Part shown: positions 8,792 through 17,278 of the stretch, one piece after another
How the letters are laid out: every line of letters starts with the position of its first letter
Position numbering within the stretch: the stretch's first letter is position 1
Source of the DNA: Paractinoplanes maris
Lineage (GTDB): Bacteria; Actinomycetota; Actinomycetes; Mycobacteriales; Micromonosporaceae
Length of the DNA: 64,000 bases
Assembly (NCBI RefSeq): GCF_023544465.1
Contig: NZ_JALPVL010000020.1
Coordinates: 61,274 to 125,273 of the forward strand
Direction of reading: 5' to 3'
The notes under the pieces: generated by a model
The model's database searches: none
What the model was told of the DNA's origin: nothing
Seen by the model: only the letters and a program-made list of their open reading frames with translations
Program-made: the position numbers and the translations under genes

Positions 8792-8942
8792 GATTGCGCT
8801 CCTGATCCGTACGAGTGGGTCCGACCCCTTTGAGACTGCCGCCCAGGACCCCCGGGTCGCGCCAGGGAGACACACTGGTCGCCCGGGCACCAGGGCATGG
8901 CACGGGCGCGAACCAGGGCGCCGGGGGACGAGGCTGACAGCC

Positions 8943-10388
8943 ATGACAGTCAAGCTCGCCGACAGCCGGGGTCCGGTGGCGCTGCGCTCGCCGGCCGGCG
9001 TCGCGCTGGTCACCGCGACGGTGCTCGCGTCGATGGTCGGCTTCGTCGACGCGTACATGATCAATGTCGCCGTTCCGGCGATCGGCCGGGACCTGCCGGC
9101 CACCGTGAGCGAGCTCCAGTGGGTCCTGACCGGCTATCTGATCACCGTCGCCTCGCTGCTGCTGCTGGCCGGGGCACTGGCCGACCACTTCGGGCGCAAA
9201 CGGGTGCTGATCGCCGGGCTGCTGGTGATGCTGCTTGCCTCGATCGCCTGCGCCGTGGCGCCCAATCCGGCCGCCCTGATCGCCGCCCGGCTCGTGCAGG
9301 GGGCGGGCGGGGCGCTGGTCGTGCCGAGCAGCCTGGCCCTGCTCAACGGCTCGCTGCGGGCCCCGGACCGGGCGCGCGGCATCGGCATCTGGGCCGGCAT
9401 CTCGACCCTGGGCACCACGCTCGGCCCGTACGGCGGCGGCTGGCTGGTCGACCACGCGTCGTGGCGCTGGGTGTTCCTGGTCAACCTGCCGCTGATCGGG
9501 GCCGCGCTGCTGGTGCTGCTGCGGGTGCCGGCCGACCACGAGCAGCGGCGGCCGCTGTCGGTCGACGTGGCCGGCGCGCTGCTGGCGTCGCTCGGGCTGA
9601 GCGGGCTGATCTACGCGCTCACCGCTGCGTCGTGGCCGGCCGCGGTGCTGGGGGTGGCCTGCCTGGTCGCGCTGGTGGTCGTCGAGCGGCGGCTGCGCCG
9701 GCCGATGCTGCGCCTGTCGCTGTTCACGTCGCGGCCGTTCGATGCGATCAACGTGGCCACGGTGCTGTTCTACGGCGCCATCTCGGCCGCCTCGTACCTG
9801 GTCGTGCTGCTCTGCCAGCTGCGCCTGGGGTACAGCGCCACCGAGGCGGGGGCGGCGCTGATCCCCGAGTCGGCCGTCTTCCTGGTCGTCTCGCCGCTGG
9901 CCGGCGCCCTGGTGGCCCGGATCGGCACCCGCTGGCCGATGGCCATCGGCATCCTCCTGGTGGCGATCGGGTTCCTCTGGCTGGCGGCGGCGACCCCCGG
10001 CCAGCCGTACGCCCAGGCCATCCTGCCCGGGGCGATCCTCTGGGGTCTCGGGCTCGGGCTGGCCGTCGCGCCGCTCACCGCCGGGGTGCTGGCCGCGGTG
10101 CCCGACGGTGATCTGGGCGAGGCGTCGGCCATCAACGACGCCGCGTCCCGGGTCGGCGGGGTGGTGCTGATCGCGCTCGTCCCGCTGCTGCTGGGCGTGA
10201 GCGGGGCCGCCGACTTCGCCGGCCCGCTGGCCGACCGCTACCGCTTCGCCATGGTCGTGCTGGCCGGCGTGACGTTCGCCGCGGCCGTGCTCACCGCCCT
10301 GCTCGTCCCGAGCCGCCGGGTCACCGCACCCCACCCGGCCCCGGCCCCGCGGGTGCACGCCTGCGCCGTACCAGTGAAAGGGAACTGA
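8943..10388 (+). CDS. MFS drug/metabolite exporter, DHA2 (14-TM) family
   Basis: 481 residues from ATG 8943. It is a hydrophobic protein with about 14 transmembrane segments. Family motifs include VGFVDAYMINVAVPAIGRDL in TM1, SELQWVLTGYLI, the motif A loop ADHFGRKRVLIAG and motif C-like ISTLGTTLGPYGGGWLVD. DHA2 members export antibiotics, dyes or metabolites with proton antiport. It is followed after 2 bp by a short-chain dehydrogenase gene, so the two are probably co-transcribed. No regulator is adjacent. The C-terminus is Pro-rich and cytoplasmic. Confidence 0.9.
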   Translation: MTVKLADSRGPVALRSPAGVALVTATVLASMVGFVDAYMINVAVPAIGRDLPATVSELQWVLTGYLITVASLLLLAGALADHFGRKRVLIAGLLVMLLASIACAVAPNPAALIAARLVQGAGGALVVPSSLALLNGSLRAPDRARGIGIWAGISTLGTTLGPYGGGWLVDHASWRWVFLVNLPLIGAALLVLLRVPADHEQRRPLSVDVAGALLASLGLSGLIYALTAASWPAAVLGVACLVALVVVERRLRRPMLRLSLFTSRPFDAINVATVLFYGAISAASYLVVLLCQLRLGYSATEAGAALIPESAVFLVVSPLAGALVARIGTRWPMAIGILLVAIGFLWLAAATPGQPYAQAILPGAILWGLGLGLAVAPLTAGVLAAVPDGDLGEASAINDAASRVGGVVLIALVPLLLGVSGAADFAGPLADRYRFAMVVLAGVTFAAAVLTALLVPSRRVTAPHPAPAPRVHACAVPVKGN

Positions 10389-10390
10389 CC

Positions 10391-11101
10391 ATGAAGGGAA
10401 ACATCGTCGTCGTCCTCGGCGGCACCTCCGGAATCGGCCGGGCGACGGCCCGGCTGGCGCACGAGGCCGACGCCGACGTCATCGTCACCGGCCGCGATCC
10501 GGTCCGGCTCGATGCCGTACGGGAGGAACTGGGCGCCACGGCGGTGGCCCTCGATCTCGGTGACGCCGGCGCGGTGACCCGGTTCTTCGCCGGCCTGCCG
10601 GCACCGGTCGACCACGTGCTGGTCAGCGGCAGCGGCCCGTTCTACGCCCCGATCGCCGAGATGGACCTCGGTCAGGCCGGCGCGTTCTTCGAGCAGCACC
10701 TGGTCGGCGGCCTGCGGATCGTCCGGGAATGCGCGACCCGGGTGCGCCCCGGCGGCTCACTGACCTTCATCAGCGGCACCGGCGCCCGGCACGCCGCCGC
10801 CGGCATCAGCATCGCCGCGATCGCCACCGCCGCGACCTCGGCCCTCGTGGCCAACGCGGCGCTGGAGATCGGACCCGTACGGGTCAACGCGGTCGCCGCC
10901 GGCTTCGTCGACACGGAGTTGTCGGCCCGCCTGCTCGGCGACGGTCTGGAGGCGCGCCGCCAGGATCTGCGCGACAGCCTGCCCGTCCACCGGGTCATCG
11001 GCCCCGACGACGTGGCCGCGCTCATCCTGCACCTGATGACCAACACCGCCCTGACCGGCTCGGTCTACGACGTCGACGGCGGCCAGCAGCTCACCCGCTG
11101 A
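10391..11101 (+). CDS. Atypical short-chain dehydrogenase/reductase-like protein lacking YxxxK
   Basis: 236 residues from ATG 10391, 2 bp after the MFS gene. The nucleotide-binding motif VLGGTSGIGRATARLA and the Asp after TGRDP indicate the Rossmann SDR fold. The NNAG equivalent is altered to VSGSGPF. Where classical SDRs have Ser...Tyr-xxx-Lys, the sequence is ISGTGARHAAAGISIAAIAT, with no Tyr-xxx-Lys. PVRVNAVAAGFVDTEL and the C-terminal VYDVDGGQQL are standard. A known SDR subgroup also lacks the tyrosine, so it may use another mechanism or serve as a binding protein. It ends with an 11-bp convergent overlap with the next gene. Confidence 0.85.
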   Translation: MKGNIVVVLGGTSGIGRATARLAHEADADVIVTGRDPVRLDAVREELGATAVALDLGDAGAVTRFFAGLPAPVDHVLVSGSGPFYAPIAEMDLGQAGAFFEQHLVGGLRIVRECATRVRPGGSLTFISGTGARHAAAGISIAAIATAATSALVANAALEIGPVRVNAVAAGFVDTELSARLLGDGLEARRQDLRDSLPVHRVIGPDDVAALILHLMTNTALTGSVYDVDGGQQLTR

Positions 11102-11477
11102 CCAGCTTGCCCAGGGCGATCCGGGCCGCGGGCAGATAGAGCAGGACAGCGGGGGCGAAGCCCTCGATGGCCAGCAGCGTCCGGGTTCCGCGCTCGGTAG
11201 CCTCGACCGTGTGCCACAGCGTCAGCCGTACGCCGGCCGCCGATACCACCCAGCTCCAGGCCCGGGGCGGCGTCACCGTCAGGACGCGGAACCGCACGGG
11301 GAAGCCCAGCGGCCCGCGCACGGTCCCGGAGACGCCGGCGCGCAGCACCGCCTCGGGATAATCGACCGCCCGGATCTGCGGCGACCACTCCGGCCACCGC
11401 TCGGGCCGGGCATACCGGTCCCACACATCGTCCGCGGGCCGCGGCCCGACCACTTCCAGCGACCGGCGCAGTGTCAT
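11091..11477 (-). CDS. SRPBCC-family (polyketide cyclase/START-like) protein
   Basis: 128 residues from ATG 11477. The helix-grip pattern is visible: SLEVVGPRPADDVWDRYARPERWPEWSPQIRAVD at the start (the typical W-x-x-W-x-P-x-I segment), then RFRVLTVTPPRAWSWVV and LWHTVEATERGTRTLLAIEG. These proteins bind a hydrophobic ligand, and some are cyclases. It is divergent from the FAD oxidoreductase gene with 19 bp between starts, and no clear ribosome-binding site precedes it. A longer in-frame start at 11504 would overlap the neighbour. Confidence 0.75.
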   Translation of the reverse strand: MTLRRSLEVVGPRPADDVWDRYARPERWPEWSPQIRAVDYPEAVLRAGVSGTVRGPLGFPVRFRVLTVTPPRAWSWVVSAAGVRLTLWHTVEATERGTRTLLAIEGFAPAVLLYLPAARIALGKLVSG

Positions 11478-11496
11478 CACCAACAGGAGGCTACTG

Positions 11497-12816
11497 ATGA
11501 GCAACGACTACGACGTGATCGTCGTCGGAGGTGGATCGCCCGGAGAACACTGCGCCGGGTATCTCGCGGCGGGTGGGCTGCGGGTGGCCGTGGTCGAGCG
11601 GGAACTCGTCGGCGGGGAGTGCTCCTACTGGGCCTGCATCCCGTCGAAGACGCTGCTGCGGCCCGGTGAAGCGGTCAACGCCGCCCGGGAGGCCGAGTCG
11701 ACGGCCGAGGTGGACGTGAAGCGGGCCCTGGCCTGGCGGGACTTCATGGTGTCGGACTACTCGGACGCCGGGCAGCAGAAATGGTTGCAGGACACCGGGA
11801 TCGCGCTGCTGCGCGGCACCGGTCGGCTGGCCGGTCCGGGCGTGGTCGAGGTGGACGGCGTCCGGCACACCGCCGATCACGTCGTGCTGGCCAACGGCGC
11901 CGCGCCGGTCATCCCGCCGATCCCGGGGCTGGGTGAGCTCGACGGCGTGTGGACCAACCGCGAGGTCACCGGCATGCGCGAGGTGCCCCGGCGGCTCATC
12001 GTGCTCGGGGCCGGGCCGGTCGGCGTCGAGATGGCCCAGGCCGTACGGCGTCTGGGCGGCGAGGTCGTGCTGACCGCACACGGCGACCGGGTGCTGCCGC
12101 GGGAGCCCGCCCCGCTGGGCGAGGCGCTCGGTGAGATGCTGCGCCGCGACGGCGTCGAGCTGGTGCTCGGCCCGACAGCGGTCGGGGCCCGGCGCGACGG
12201 CGACGACTACGTGCTGACCCTGGACGACGGGCGGGAGCTGCGCGGCGACCGGCTGCTCGTGGCCACCGGCCGGCGGCCGCGGGTGCACGACATCGGCCTG
12301 GAGACCGTCGGCGTGAGCGTGACCGGCCACGGCATCCCGGTCGACAGCCGGCTGCGGGTGGCCGACCGGCTGTGGGCGATCGGCGACGCGACCGGCCTGC
12401 ACATGTTCACCCACGTCGGCAAATACCAGGGCGAGGTGGCCGGCGACAACATCCTGGGCCGGCCGCGCGAGGCCGACTACCGGGCGGTGCCCCGAGCGGT
12501 CTTCACCGACCCGCAGGCGGCGGCGGTGGGCGCGACCGAGGCGCGGTTCACCGGCACCGCCCCGATCAACCAGGTCGCCAAGATGGAGACCTACTCCCGG
12601 GCCTACGCCGACTCGCCCGGCTTCCTCACGCTGCTCAGCGACGGCGAGGTGCTCGTCGGGGCGTACGCCCTGGGCCCGGAGGCCGGCGAGTGGCTGCAAC
12701 AGGCCACCCTGGCGATCCGCGCCCGCATCCCCCTCGACGTGCTGCGCGACGTCATCCAGCCCTTCCCCACCTTCTCCGAGATCTTCGTGGCGGCCCTGCA
12801 GGCCCTGCCCCGGTGA
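11497..12816 (+). CDS. FAD-dependent pyridine nucleotide-disulfide oxidoreductase (lipoamide dehydrogenase/MerA-like)
   Basis: 439 residues from ATG 11497 with an AGGAGG site. The FAD motif VVVGGGSPGEHCAGYLA is followed by the redox-active disulfide in GGECSYWACIPSKTLL (C-x4-C). The NAD(P) motif is VLGAGPVGVEMAQAV, and the second FAD contact is LWAIGDATGLHMFTH. The dimerisation domain ends in QPFPTFSEIF, so the catalytic His of the usual HPT(x)SE motif is replaced by Phe. Dithiol oxidation of lipoamide type is therefore doubtful, and the true electron acceptor is unknown. Its stop overlaps the next gene by 4 bp (GTGA), which indicates coupling with the hydrolase. Confidence 0.9.
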   Translation: MSNDYDVIVVGGGSPGEHCAGYLAAGGLRVAVVERELVGGECSYWACIPSKTLLRPGEAVNAAREAESTAEVDVKRALAWRDFMVSDYSDAGQQKWLQDTGIALLRGTGRLAGPGVVEVDGVRHTADHVVLANGAAPVIPPIPGLGELDGVWTNREVTGMREVPRRLIVLGAGPVGVEMAQAVRRLGGEVVLTAHGDRVLPREPAPLGEALGEMLRRDGVELVLGPTAVGARRDGDDYVLTLDDGRELRGDRLLVATGRRPRVHDIGLETVGVSVTGHGIPVDSRLRVADRLWAIGDATGLHMFTHVGKYQGEVAGDNILGRPREADYRAVPRAVFTDPQAAAVGATEARFTGTAPINQVAKMETYSRAYADSPGFLTLLSDGEVLVGAYALGPEAGEWLQQATLAIRARIPLDVLRDVIQPFPTFSEIFVAALQALPR

Positions 12817-13646
12817 CGTCCTACCGCACGGTGACGGTGGCCGGCCTCGACATCTTCTACCGCGAGGCCGGCCCGCCGGCCGCACCGGTGCTGCTGTTGC
12901 TGCACGGCTTCCCGTCATCGTCGCGGATGTACGAGCCCCTGCTGTCCCGGCTGACCGACCGGTGGCGGCTGATCGCGCCCGACTACCCGGGCTTCGGCCA
13001 CAGCGGGGTGGCGCCGCCATACACCTTCGACCACCTGGCCGAGGTGATGCTGGGGTTCACGGACGCGCTCGGGCTCGACCGGTACACGCTCTACCTGCAG
13101 GACTACGGCGGGCCGGTCGGCTTCCGGATGGCGCTGGCCCGCCCCGCCCCCGTGGAAGGCCTGATCATCCAGAACGCCGTGGCCCACGACAGCGGTCTCG
13201 GTCCACTGTGGGCGCCGCGGCGGGCGTTCTGGGCCGACCGTGCGACGCACGAGGCGGCGCTGCGCGACAACTTTCTGTCGCTCGAAGCGACCAGACTGCG
13301 CCACCTCGGCACCGACCCGGCGATCGACCGTTACGACCCGGATCTGTGGACCGACGAGTACGCCTTCCTCGGCCGCCAAGGCCAGGCCGACCTGCAGACA
13401 GACCTGTTCTGGGACTACCGCACCAACGTCGAGTCCTACCCGGCCTGGCAGACGTGGCTGCGCACCCACCAACCCCGCCTGCTGGTGCTCTGGGGCCGAT
13501 ACGACGCCTCGTTCCAGCTCTCCGAGGCCGATGCCTACCGCGCCGACGTCCCGACCGCGTCAGTACACGTGCTCGACGGCGGCCACTTCCTGCTCGACAC
13601 GTGCGCCGACGAGGCCGCCGCCCTCGTCCGCGACTTCATGCCGTGA
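12813..13646 (+). CDS. Alpha/beta hydrolase, haloalkane dehalogenase-like (Asp nucleophile)
   Basis: 277 residues from GTG 12813, overlapping the upstream stop. The oxyanion region is LLLHGFPSSSRMY. The nucleophile elbow LYLQDYGGPVGFRMA has Asp where esterases have Ser, as in dehalogenases and epoxide hydrolases. The acid loop is LVLWGRYDASF, and the catalytic His is in LDGGHFLLD. It would act on a small cytoplasmic substrate through an alkyl-enzyme ester. Coupling to the FAD oxidoreductase suggests a two-step pathway, but no substrate can be assigned. It overlaps the convergent gene by 11 bp. Confidence 0.85.
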   Translation: MTSYRTVTVAGLDIFYREAGPPAAPVLLLLHGFPSSSRMYEPLLSRLTDRWRLIAPDYPGFGHSGVAPPYTFDHLAEVMLGFTDALGLDRYTLYLQDYGGPVGFRMALARPAPVEGLIIQNAVAHDSGLGPLWAPRRAFWADRATHEAALRDNFLSLEATRLRHLGTDPAIDRYDPDLWTDEYAFLGRQGQADLQTDLFWDYRTNVESYPAWQTWLRTHQPRLLVLWGRYDASFQLSEADAYRADVPTASVHVLDGGHFLLDTCADEAAALVRDFMP

Positions 13647-13995
13647 TGCCGGCCGCCGCGTCGAGTTCCTGGAGGAGGTTGTGGGCGGCCAGTTCGATGC
13701 CTTTGTGGCGCCACTCCGAGGCTCGGTAGACGCAGGCGATGAGGCCACTGCGGTGCACCCGGCGCAGGTCGCCGTAGACGAAGGCGTACCGGGCCTTGGT
13801 CTCGTCGGTGGCGCCGTCGGTCAAGCCCAGGTGCCACTCGGCGTACTCGTCCCAGGAGTGCTTCTCCAGGCACGCGTTCTCGTCGGCGGCGCGCGGCTGG
13901 ACGCTGCCCCAGTCACTGTCCAGCACATACTGGCGCGACGCGATGAGACGGGCGGCGTGTTTCACGGCTCTGTCGTTGACCTCGTACTTCGCCAT
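13636..13995 (-). CDS. Conserved actinobacterial protein of unknown function
   Basis: 119 residues from ATG 13995. The sequence is uniform, soluble and mildly acidic. It contains DSDWGSVQP, HSWDEYAEWHLGL and a conserved-looking block KARYAFVYGDLRRVHRSGLIACVYRASEWRH. I recognise this block from many actinobacterial hypothetical proteins but know no function. No signal peptide or membrane segment is seen. It lies 57 bp downstream of the zinc-ribbon gene on the same strand, so the two may be co-transcribed. Confidence 0.75.
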   Translation of the reverse strand: MAKYEVNDRAVKHAARLIASRQYVLDSDWGSVQPRAADENACLEKHSWDEYAEWHLGLTDGATDETKARYAFVYGDLRRVHRSGLIACVYRASEWRHKGIELAAHNLLQELDAAAGITA

Positions 13996-14052
13996 GGCCG
14001 TTGGATACCCACGGTGAGACCAGGACGCTCCTGTTTGTGCGAGTTTCTCTGG

Positions 14053-14490
14053 TCAGGAGGTGGTCAGCAGATGAGCTGTGGGGGCGTAATCGATCTTCCA
14101 GTCGGTGTAGACGCCGAGAACACCGTCGGTGAGGCAGCGTAGGCCCAGGCTGATCCAGCGGACCTCGTCGCCGGCCGTCATGGCGAAGCCGACGGCCGCG
14201 CTGAAGGTCTCGCCGCCGCAGGGACATGCGCACTCGCCGAGGTCGGCCTCTTCGAGGTGGTCGGCGCTGTCGGCGACGGGCGTCTCGGTCCGGCAGTTGA
14301 GGCAGATCGCCAGTGCGCAGCCTTCCTCGTCGTCGACGAGGATCCGGAAGGTGCCTTGCCGGCACCGGCTGCAGGTGACTTCTCTGGCGTGCTGGACCGG
14401 GTAGCCGCCGGCCTGGTGCTTCTGGATGTAGGTGACGAGATCACCGAGGTTGTCGCCGCGCCAGAACTTGCCGGCTTTCTTGATCGTCAT
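14053..14490 (-). CDS. Putative zinc-ribbon protein of unknown function
   Basis: 145 residues from ATG 14490. Three cysteine clusters suggest zinc binding: CSRC at about 40-43, CLNC at about 63-66, and a CACPCG group near residue 90. The N-terminus is basic (MTIKKAGKFWRGDN), and the middle is acidic. The fold is plausibly a small ribbon pair. It is followed by the gene at 13636-13995. I do not recognise a named family and make no functional claim. Confidence 0.75.
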   Translation of the reverse strand: MTIKKAGKFWRGDNLGDLVTYIQKHQAGGYPVQHAREVTCSRCRQGTFRILVDDEEGCALAICLNCRTETPVADSADHLEEADLGECACPCGGETFSAAVGFAMTAGDEVRWISLGLRCLTDGVLGVYTDWKIDYAPTAHLLTTS

Positions 14491-14621
14491 GACTCGCTCC
14501 AGGCGCGATGAGCACGGTCAACACCTTGGGCAATGTAGCGCTTGAGGCTGCACATGTGTCGGCGTCCAGGAAAGGTGGCCCGGCGGGTGCCGGGTCCGGC
14601 TGACGGCACGAAGCCGTTCTG

Positions 14622-14654
14622 CCGGCTCGCCGGGGGTGAGCCCCGGCGAGCCGG
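14622..14654. terminator. Terminator hairpin after the PEBP gene
   Basis: A perfect 14-bp stem, CCGGCTCGCCGGGG at 14622-14635 and its complement at 14641-14654, has a 5-nt loop. It begins 4 bp beyond the PEBP stop (14659, minus strand), as expected for an intrinsic terminator in a high-GC genome. Confidence 0.75.
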
Positions 14655-14658
14655 GTGG

Positions 14659-15195
14659 TCAGGCGGCCGGGGTCTCCGCGGTCGCGACGATGGTGGCGCG
14701 GGCCAGGATGTGGCCGGCCATGGTGAAACCGAGGTAGGCCGGGGTGCCGTCGGCCGGTACGCCGATGGTCTCGACGTCGAGCGCGTGCACGGTGATGAAG
14801 TAACGGTGCTGTCCGTGGCCGGCCGGCGGGGCGCCGCCGATGAAGCGCGAACCGCGGGCGTCGTTGGGCATCTGGTAGGCGGGCTCGGGCAGACCCGAAC
14901 CGGTGTCGTCGCCCGCACCCTCGGGCAGCGAGGTCACGCCGGCCGGGATGTCGGCGACGGCCCAGTGCCAGAAGCCGGAACCGGTGGGGGCATCGGGGTC
15001 GTAGACGGTGACCGCGTAGCTCTTGGTGCCCTCGGGGGCGCCGCTCCAGCTCAGCTGCGGCGAGGCGTCCTGGCCGCCGGGCACGCCGAACAATCCCGAC
15101 ATCTGTGCGGGCGGAAGCGGGTCACCGTCCTTGAGGGTCGTGCTGGTGACGGTGAAGGTGGGCACCTCGGGCAGGCGCGCGAACGGGTCGTTCAT
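14659..15195 (-). CDS. YbhB/YbcL-type phosphatidylethanolamine-binding (Raf kinase inhibitor-like) protein
   Basis: 178 residues from ATG 15195. The PEBP ligand-site landmarks are present: SPQLSWSGAPEGTKSYAVTVYDPDAPTGSGFWHW, the conserved DPDAP and the GxxHR-like GHGQHRYFITVHAL. There is no signal peptide, so it is cytoplasmic. Bacterial members have no settled role. The divergent gene at 15318 encodes a GntR regulator with a perfect palindrome between them, which suggests that this gene is its target. Confidence 0.9.
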   Translation of the reverse strand: MNDPFARLPEVPTFTVTSTTLKDGDPLPPAQMSGLFGVPGGQDASPQLSWSGAPEGTKSYAVTVYDPDAPTGSGFWHWAVADIPAGVTSLPEGAGDDTGSGLPEPAYQMPNDARGSRFIGGAPPAGHGQHRYFITVHALDVETIGVPADGTPAYLGFTMAGHILARATIVATAETPAA

Positions 15196-15286
15196 GGTCT
15201 CTCCTTCGGCGGTACCAGCGATGTCGCGATGGCGATGTCGCCGGTACTCGCGTTTACTTCGATGCTTACGATCGATCAACCTACAG

Positions 15287-15298
15287 ATAATCGATTAT
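15287..15298. promoter_or_regulatory. Palindromic operator candidate for the GntR regulator
   Basis: ATAATCGATTAT is a perfect 12-bp palindrome in an A/T-rich patch of the 122-bp gap between the divergent PEBP and GntR genes. It lies 19 bp before the ATG at 15318, so binding would repress the regulator's own transcription and could affect PEBP expression. Confidence 0.6.
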
Positions 15299-15317
15299 TT
15301 TCGGTAGGGTGATCACC

Positions 15318-15953
15318 ATGACAGCTTCGGAGAGGGTGTACGCCTCACTGCGGGCCGCCGTGCTGGAGGGCCAGTTCCCCCCGTGCCAGGCGTTGAAGCC
15401 TCAAGAGCTGGCCACCCGGCACGGCGTGAGTCTGGCGGTTGCCCGCGAGGCGTTGCTGCGGCTGGTGGGGGAGGGCCTGGCCGACCGGCTGCCCAAGCGG
15501 GGCTTCGCCGTGCCGGCCACCGGGGCCGAGCGGTGGCAGCAGATCGCCGAGGCGCGCTCGCTGATGGAGCCGGCCGCGCTGCGCCTGGCGGTGGCTCGCG
15601 GTGATCTGGAATGGGAGGCGGCCGTACGCGCGTCCCACCACCGCCTCGCCGGCACGCCCTTCTTCGAGCGCCCGGGGGACACCTGGGTCAGCGACGCGTG
15701 GGCCGAGGCGCACCGCCGGTTTCACCGCACGCTGCTCGAGGGGTGCGGCAATGACGTGGTCCTGGAGACGTTCGACCGGTTGTGGACCGCCGGCGAGCTG
15801 GCCCGCCGCTGGTCACTCGCGGCCGACCCCGCCCGGGACGCCGACGCCGAGCACCGGGCGATCGAGGAGGCTGCCCTGGCCCGCGAAGCCGACCGGGCCG
15901 CCGATCTGCTGTGCCGCCACATCTTGCACACCGCCGCCTCCCTCAAATCCTAG
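15318..15953 (+). CDS. GntR-family transcriptional regulator, FadR/FCD subfamily
   Basis: 211 residues from ATG 15318, preferred over GTG 15309 because GGTAGGG stands at suitable spacing. The N-terminal winged helix reads ERVYASLRAAVLEGQFPPCQALKPQELATRHGVSLAVAREALLRLVGEGL, the GntR signature. The C-terminal all-helical FCD-like domain carries EARSLMEPAALRLA and the metal-ligand-type histidines in HRRFHRTLLEGCGN and LLCRHILHT. Effectors are usually small carboxylates. A perfect palindrome lies upstream. Confidence 0.88.
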   Translation: MTASERVYASLRAAVLEGQFPPCQALKPQELATRHGVSLAVAREALLRLVGEGLADRLPKRGFAVPATGAERWQQIAEARSLMEPAALRLAVARGDLEWEAAVRASHHRLAGTPFFERPGDTWVSDAWAEAHRRFHRTLLEGCGNDVVLETFDRLWTAGELARRWSLAADPARDADAEHRAIEEAALAREADRAADLLCRHILHTAASLKS

Positions 15954-16083
15954 CCTCCTAGGATGCCCTAAAGGCGTGTGTTCGCTCCCGCTCTGCACCG
16001 CGGGAGGCACGCACCTCCGGGTCGCCGATGCCGATGATCTGCGCTGTCAGGTCATCAGCGCGTCGTCCCGGGGGGAGAGAAAA

Positions 16084-17238
16084 ATGGTGTCGTTGAGCAT
16101 CGAGCCGCGTCACCTCGCGGCGGGCAACTACCGAGCCGCGGTCGCGGACGTGCCCGAGGTCCTCGAACTGGTGGCCGACGTCTGCCAGGCGCCCATGGTC
16201 GCGCTCAAGGTCGCCGACGAGGCCCATGCCCACTTCGCGGCCACGCTGGGCATGCCGATGGCGGTCGACGTCCCCACGTCACGCTCTGTGTGCGACATCG
16301 TCGCCGGACGCAACGACGTCCTGGTCACCGATGACGCCTCGCACGACCCGCGCCTGGCCGGCCACCCGCTGGTCGCCGGGGCCGCGCACGTCAACTTCAT
16401 CGCCGCCGCCCCGCTGCGCCACGACGGGCACATCGTCGGCGCGCTCTGCGTCTTCGACAACGGGCAGCGCCGGATCGACGCCGACACCACCCGCCGTTAC
16501 CTCGAGCGCCTGGCCCGCCGAGTCGACTCCGAGACCGGGCTGCGGCACCTGCTGGACAATCGGTCGCCCTACGAGCTCTCCGGCCGCGACGACCTGCTGG
16601 CCACGGTCTCGCACGAGTTCCGTACGCCGCTGACCGCCATCCAGGGCTACGTCGAGCTGCTCACCAGCATCCCCGGGGCGCTCCCGGCGGCGTACGCCCG
16701 GCAGTTGGACGCCATCGGCCGCAACGCCAGTCGGCTCTGCCGCACCGTCGACACCCTGGTGCGGGCCGTCCACCAGCACACCAACGAGCCGGTCGGTGAC
16801 CGCCGCACGGTCGATCTGGCCTGCCTGACCACCGCGGTGGCGGCCGGTCTGGGCCCGGCCGGGTCCCGGATCGAGCTGCGCCGGCCGGACCGCCCGGTGC
16901 CGGTGCACGCCGACCCGGCCCTGCTCGAGGTCGCGATCGGCCATCTGCTGAGCAACGCCCTCGGCTTCAGCGCGCCCGGCGAGCCGGTGGTCGTGTCGAT
17001 CACCGAGGGGCCCGGACCGGTGCTGGAGATCCGGGACTCGGGGCCGGGCCTGACCTCCGACGAGCTGAGCATGCTGGGCACGCCGTTCTTCCGCGGCGCC
17101 CGGGCCCGCGACAACGAGACGCCCGGCATGGGTCTGGGGCTGGCCGTGACCCAGCGCATCGTGCGGGCGCAGGGCGCTGATCTCTGCTTCGCCAGCCCGG
17201 CCGGCGGGGGTCTCGCGGCCCGGATCGTGTTCGCCTGA
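16084..17238 (+). CDS. GAF-domain sensor histidine kinase
   Basis: 384 residues from ATG 16084 with GGGGGGAGAG upstream. It has no membrane segment. The N-terminal GAF domain (about 20-150) includes MVALKVADEAHAHFAATLGM, SVCDIVAGRNDVLVTDDASHDPRLAG and HIVGALCVFD. The HisKA domain has the phospho-acceptor in LLATVSHEFRTPLTAIQGY. The HATPase domain has N box LLSNALGF, G1 EIRDSGPGL and G2 GMGLGLAVTQ. It is an orphan kinase, with no response regulator adjacent. The short 130-bp leader shows nothing I recognise. Confidence 0.92.
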   Translation: MVSLSIEPRHLAAGNYRAAVADVPEVLELVADVCQAPMVALKVADEAHAHFAATLGMPMAVDVPTSRSVCDIVAGRNDVLVTDDASHDPRLAGHPLVAGAAHVNFIAAAPLRHDGHIVGALCVFDNGQRRIDADTTRRYLERLARRVDSETGLRHLLDNRSPYELSGRDDLLATVSHEFRTPLTAIQGYVELLTSIPGALPAAYARQLDAIGRNASRLCRTVDTLVRAVHQHTNEPVGDRRTVDLACLTTAVAAGLGPAGSRIELRRPDRPVPVHADPALLEVAIGHLLSNALGFSAPGEPVVVSITEGPGPVLEIRDSGPGLTSDELSMLGTPFFRGARARDNETPGMGLGLAVTQRIVRAQGADLCFASPAGGGLAARIVFA

Positions 17239-17278
17239 CGGCTGTTTCGCGGGGCCCGAAGCAGGGCACCTGACGTGC

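Noticed and set aside
8547..10358. Very long minus-strand open frame (about 600 codons) antisense to the MFS exporter
   Set aside because: It is rich in Arg, Gln, Gly and His with no hydrophobic core, typical of a shadow frame in G/C-rich DNA. The plus-strand MFS protein has clear family motifs.
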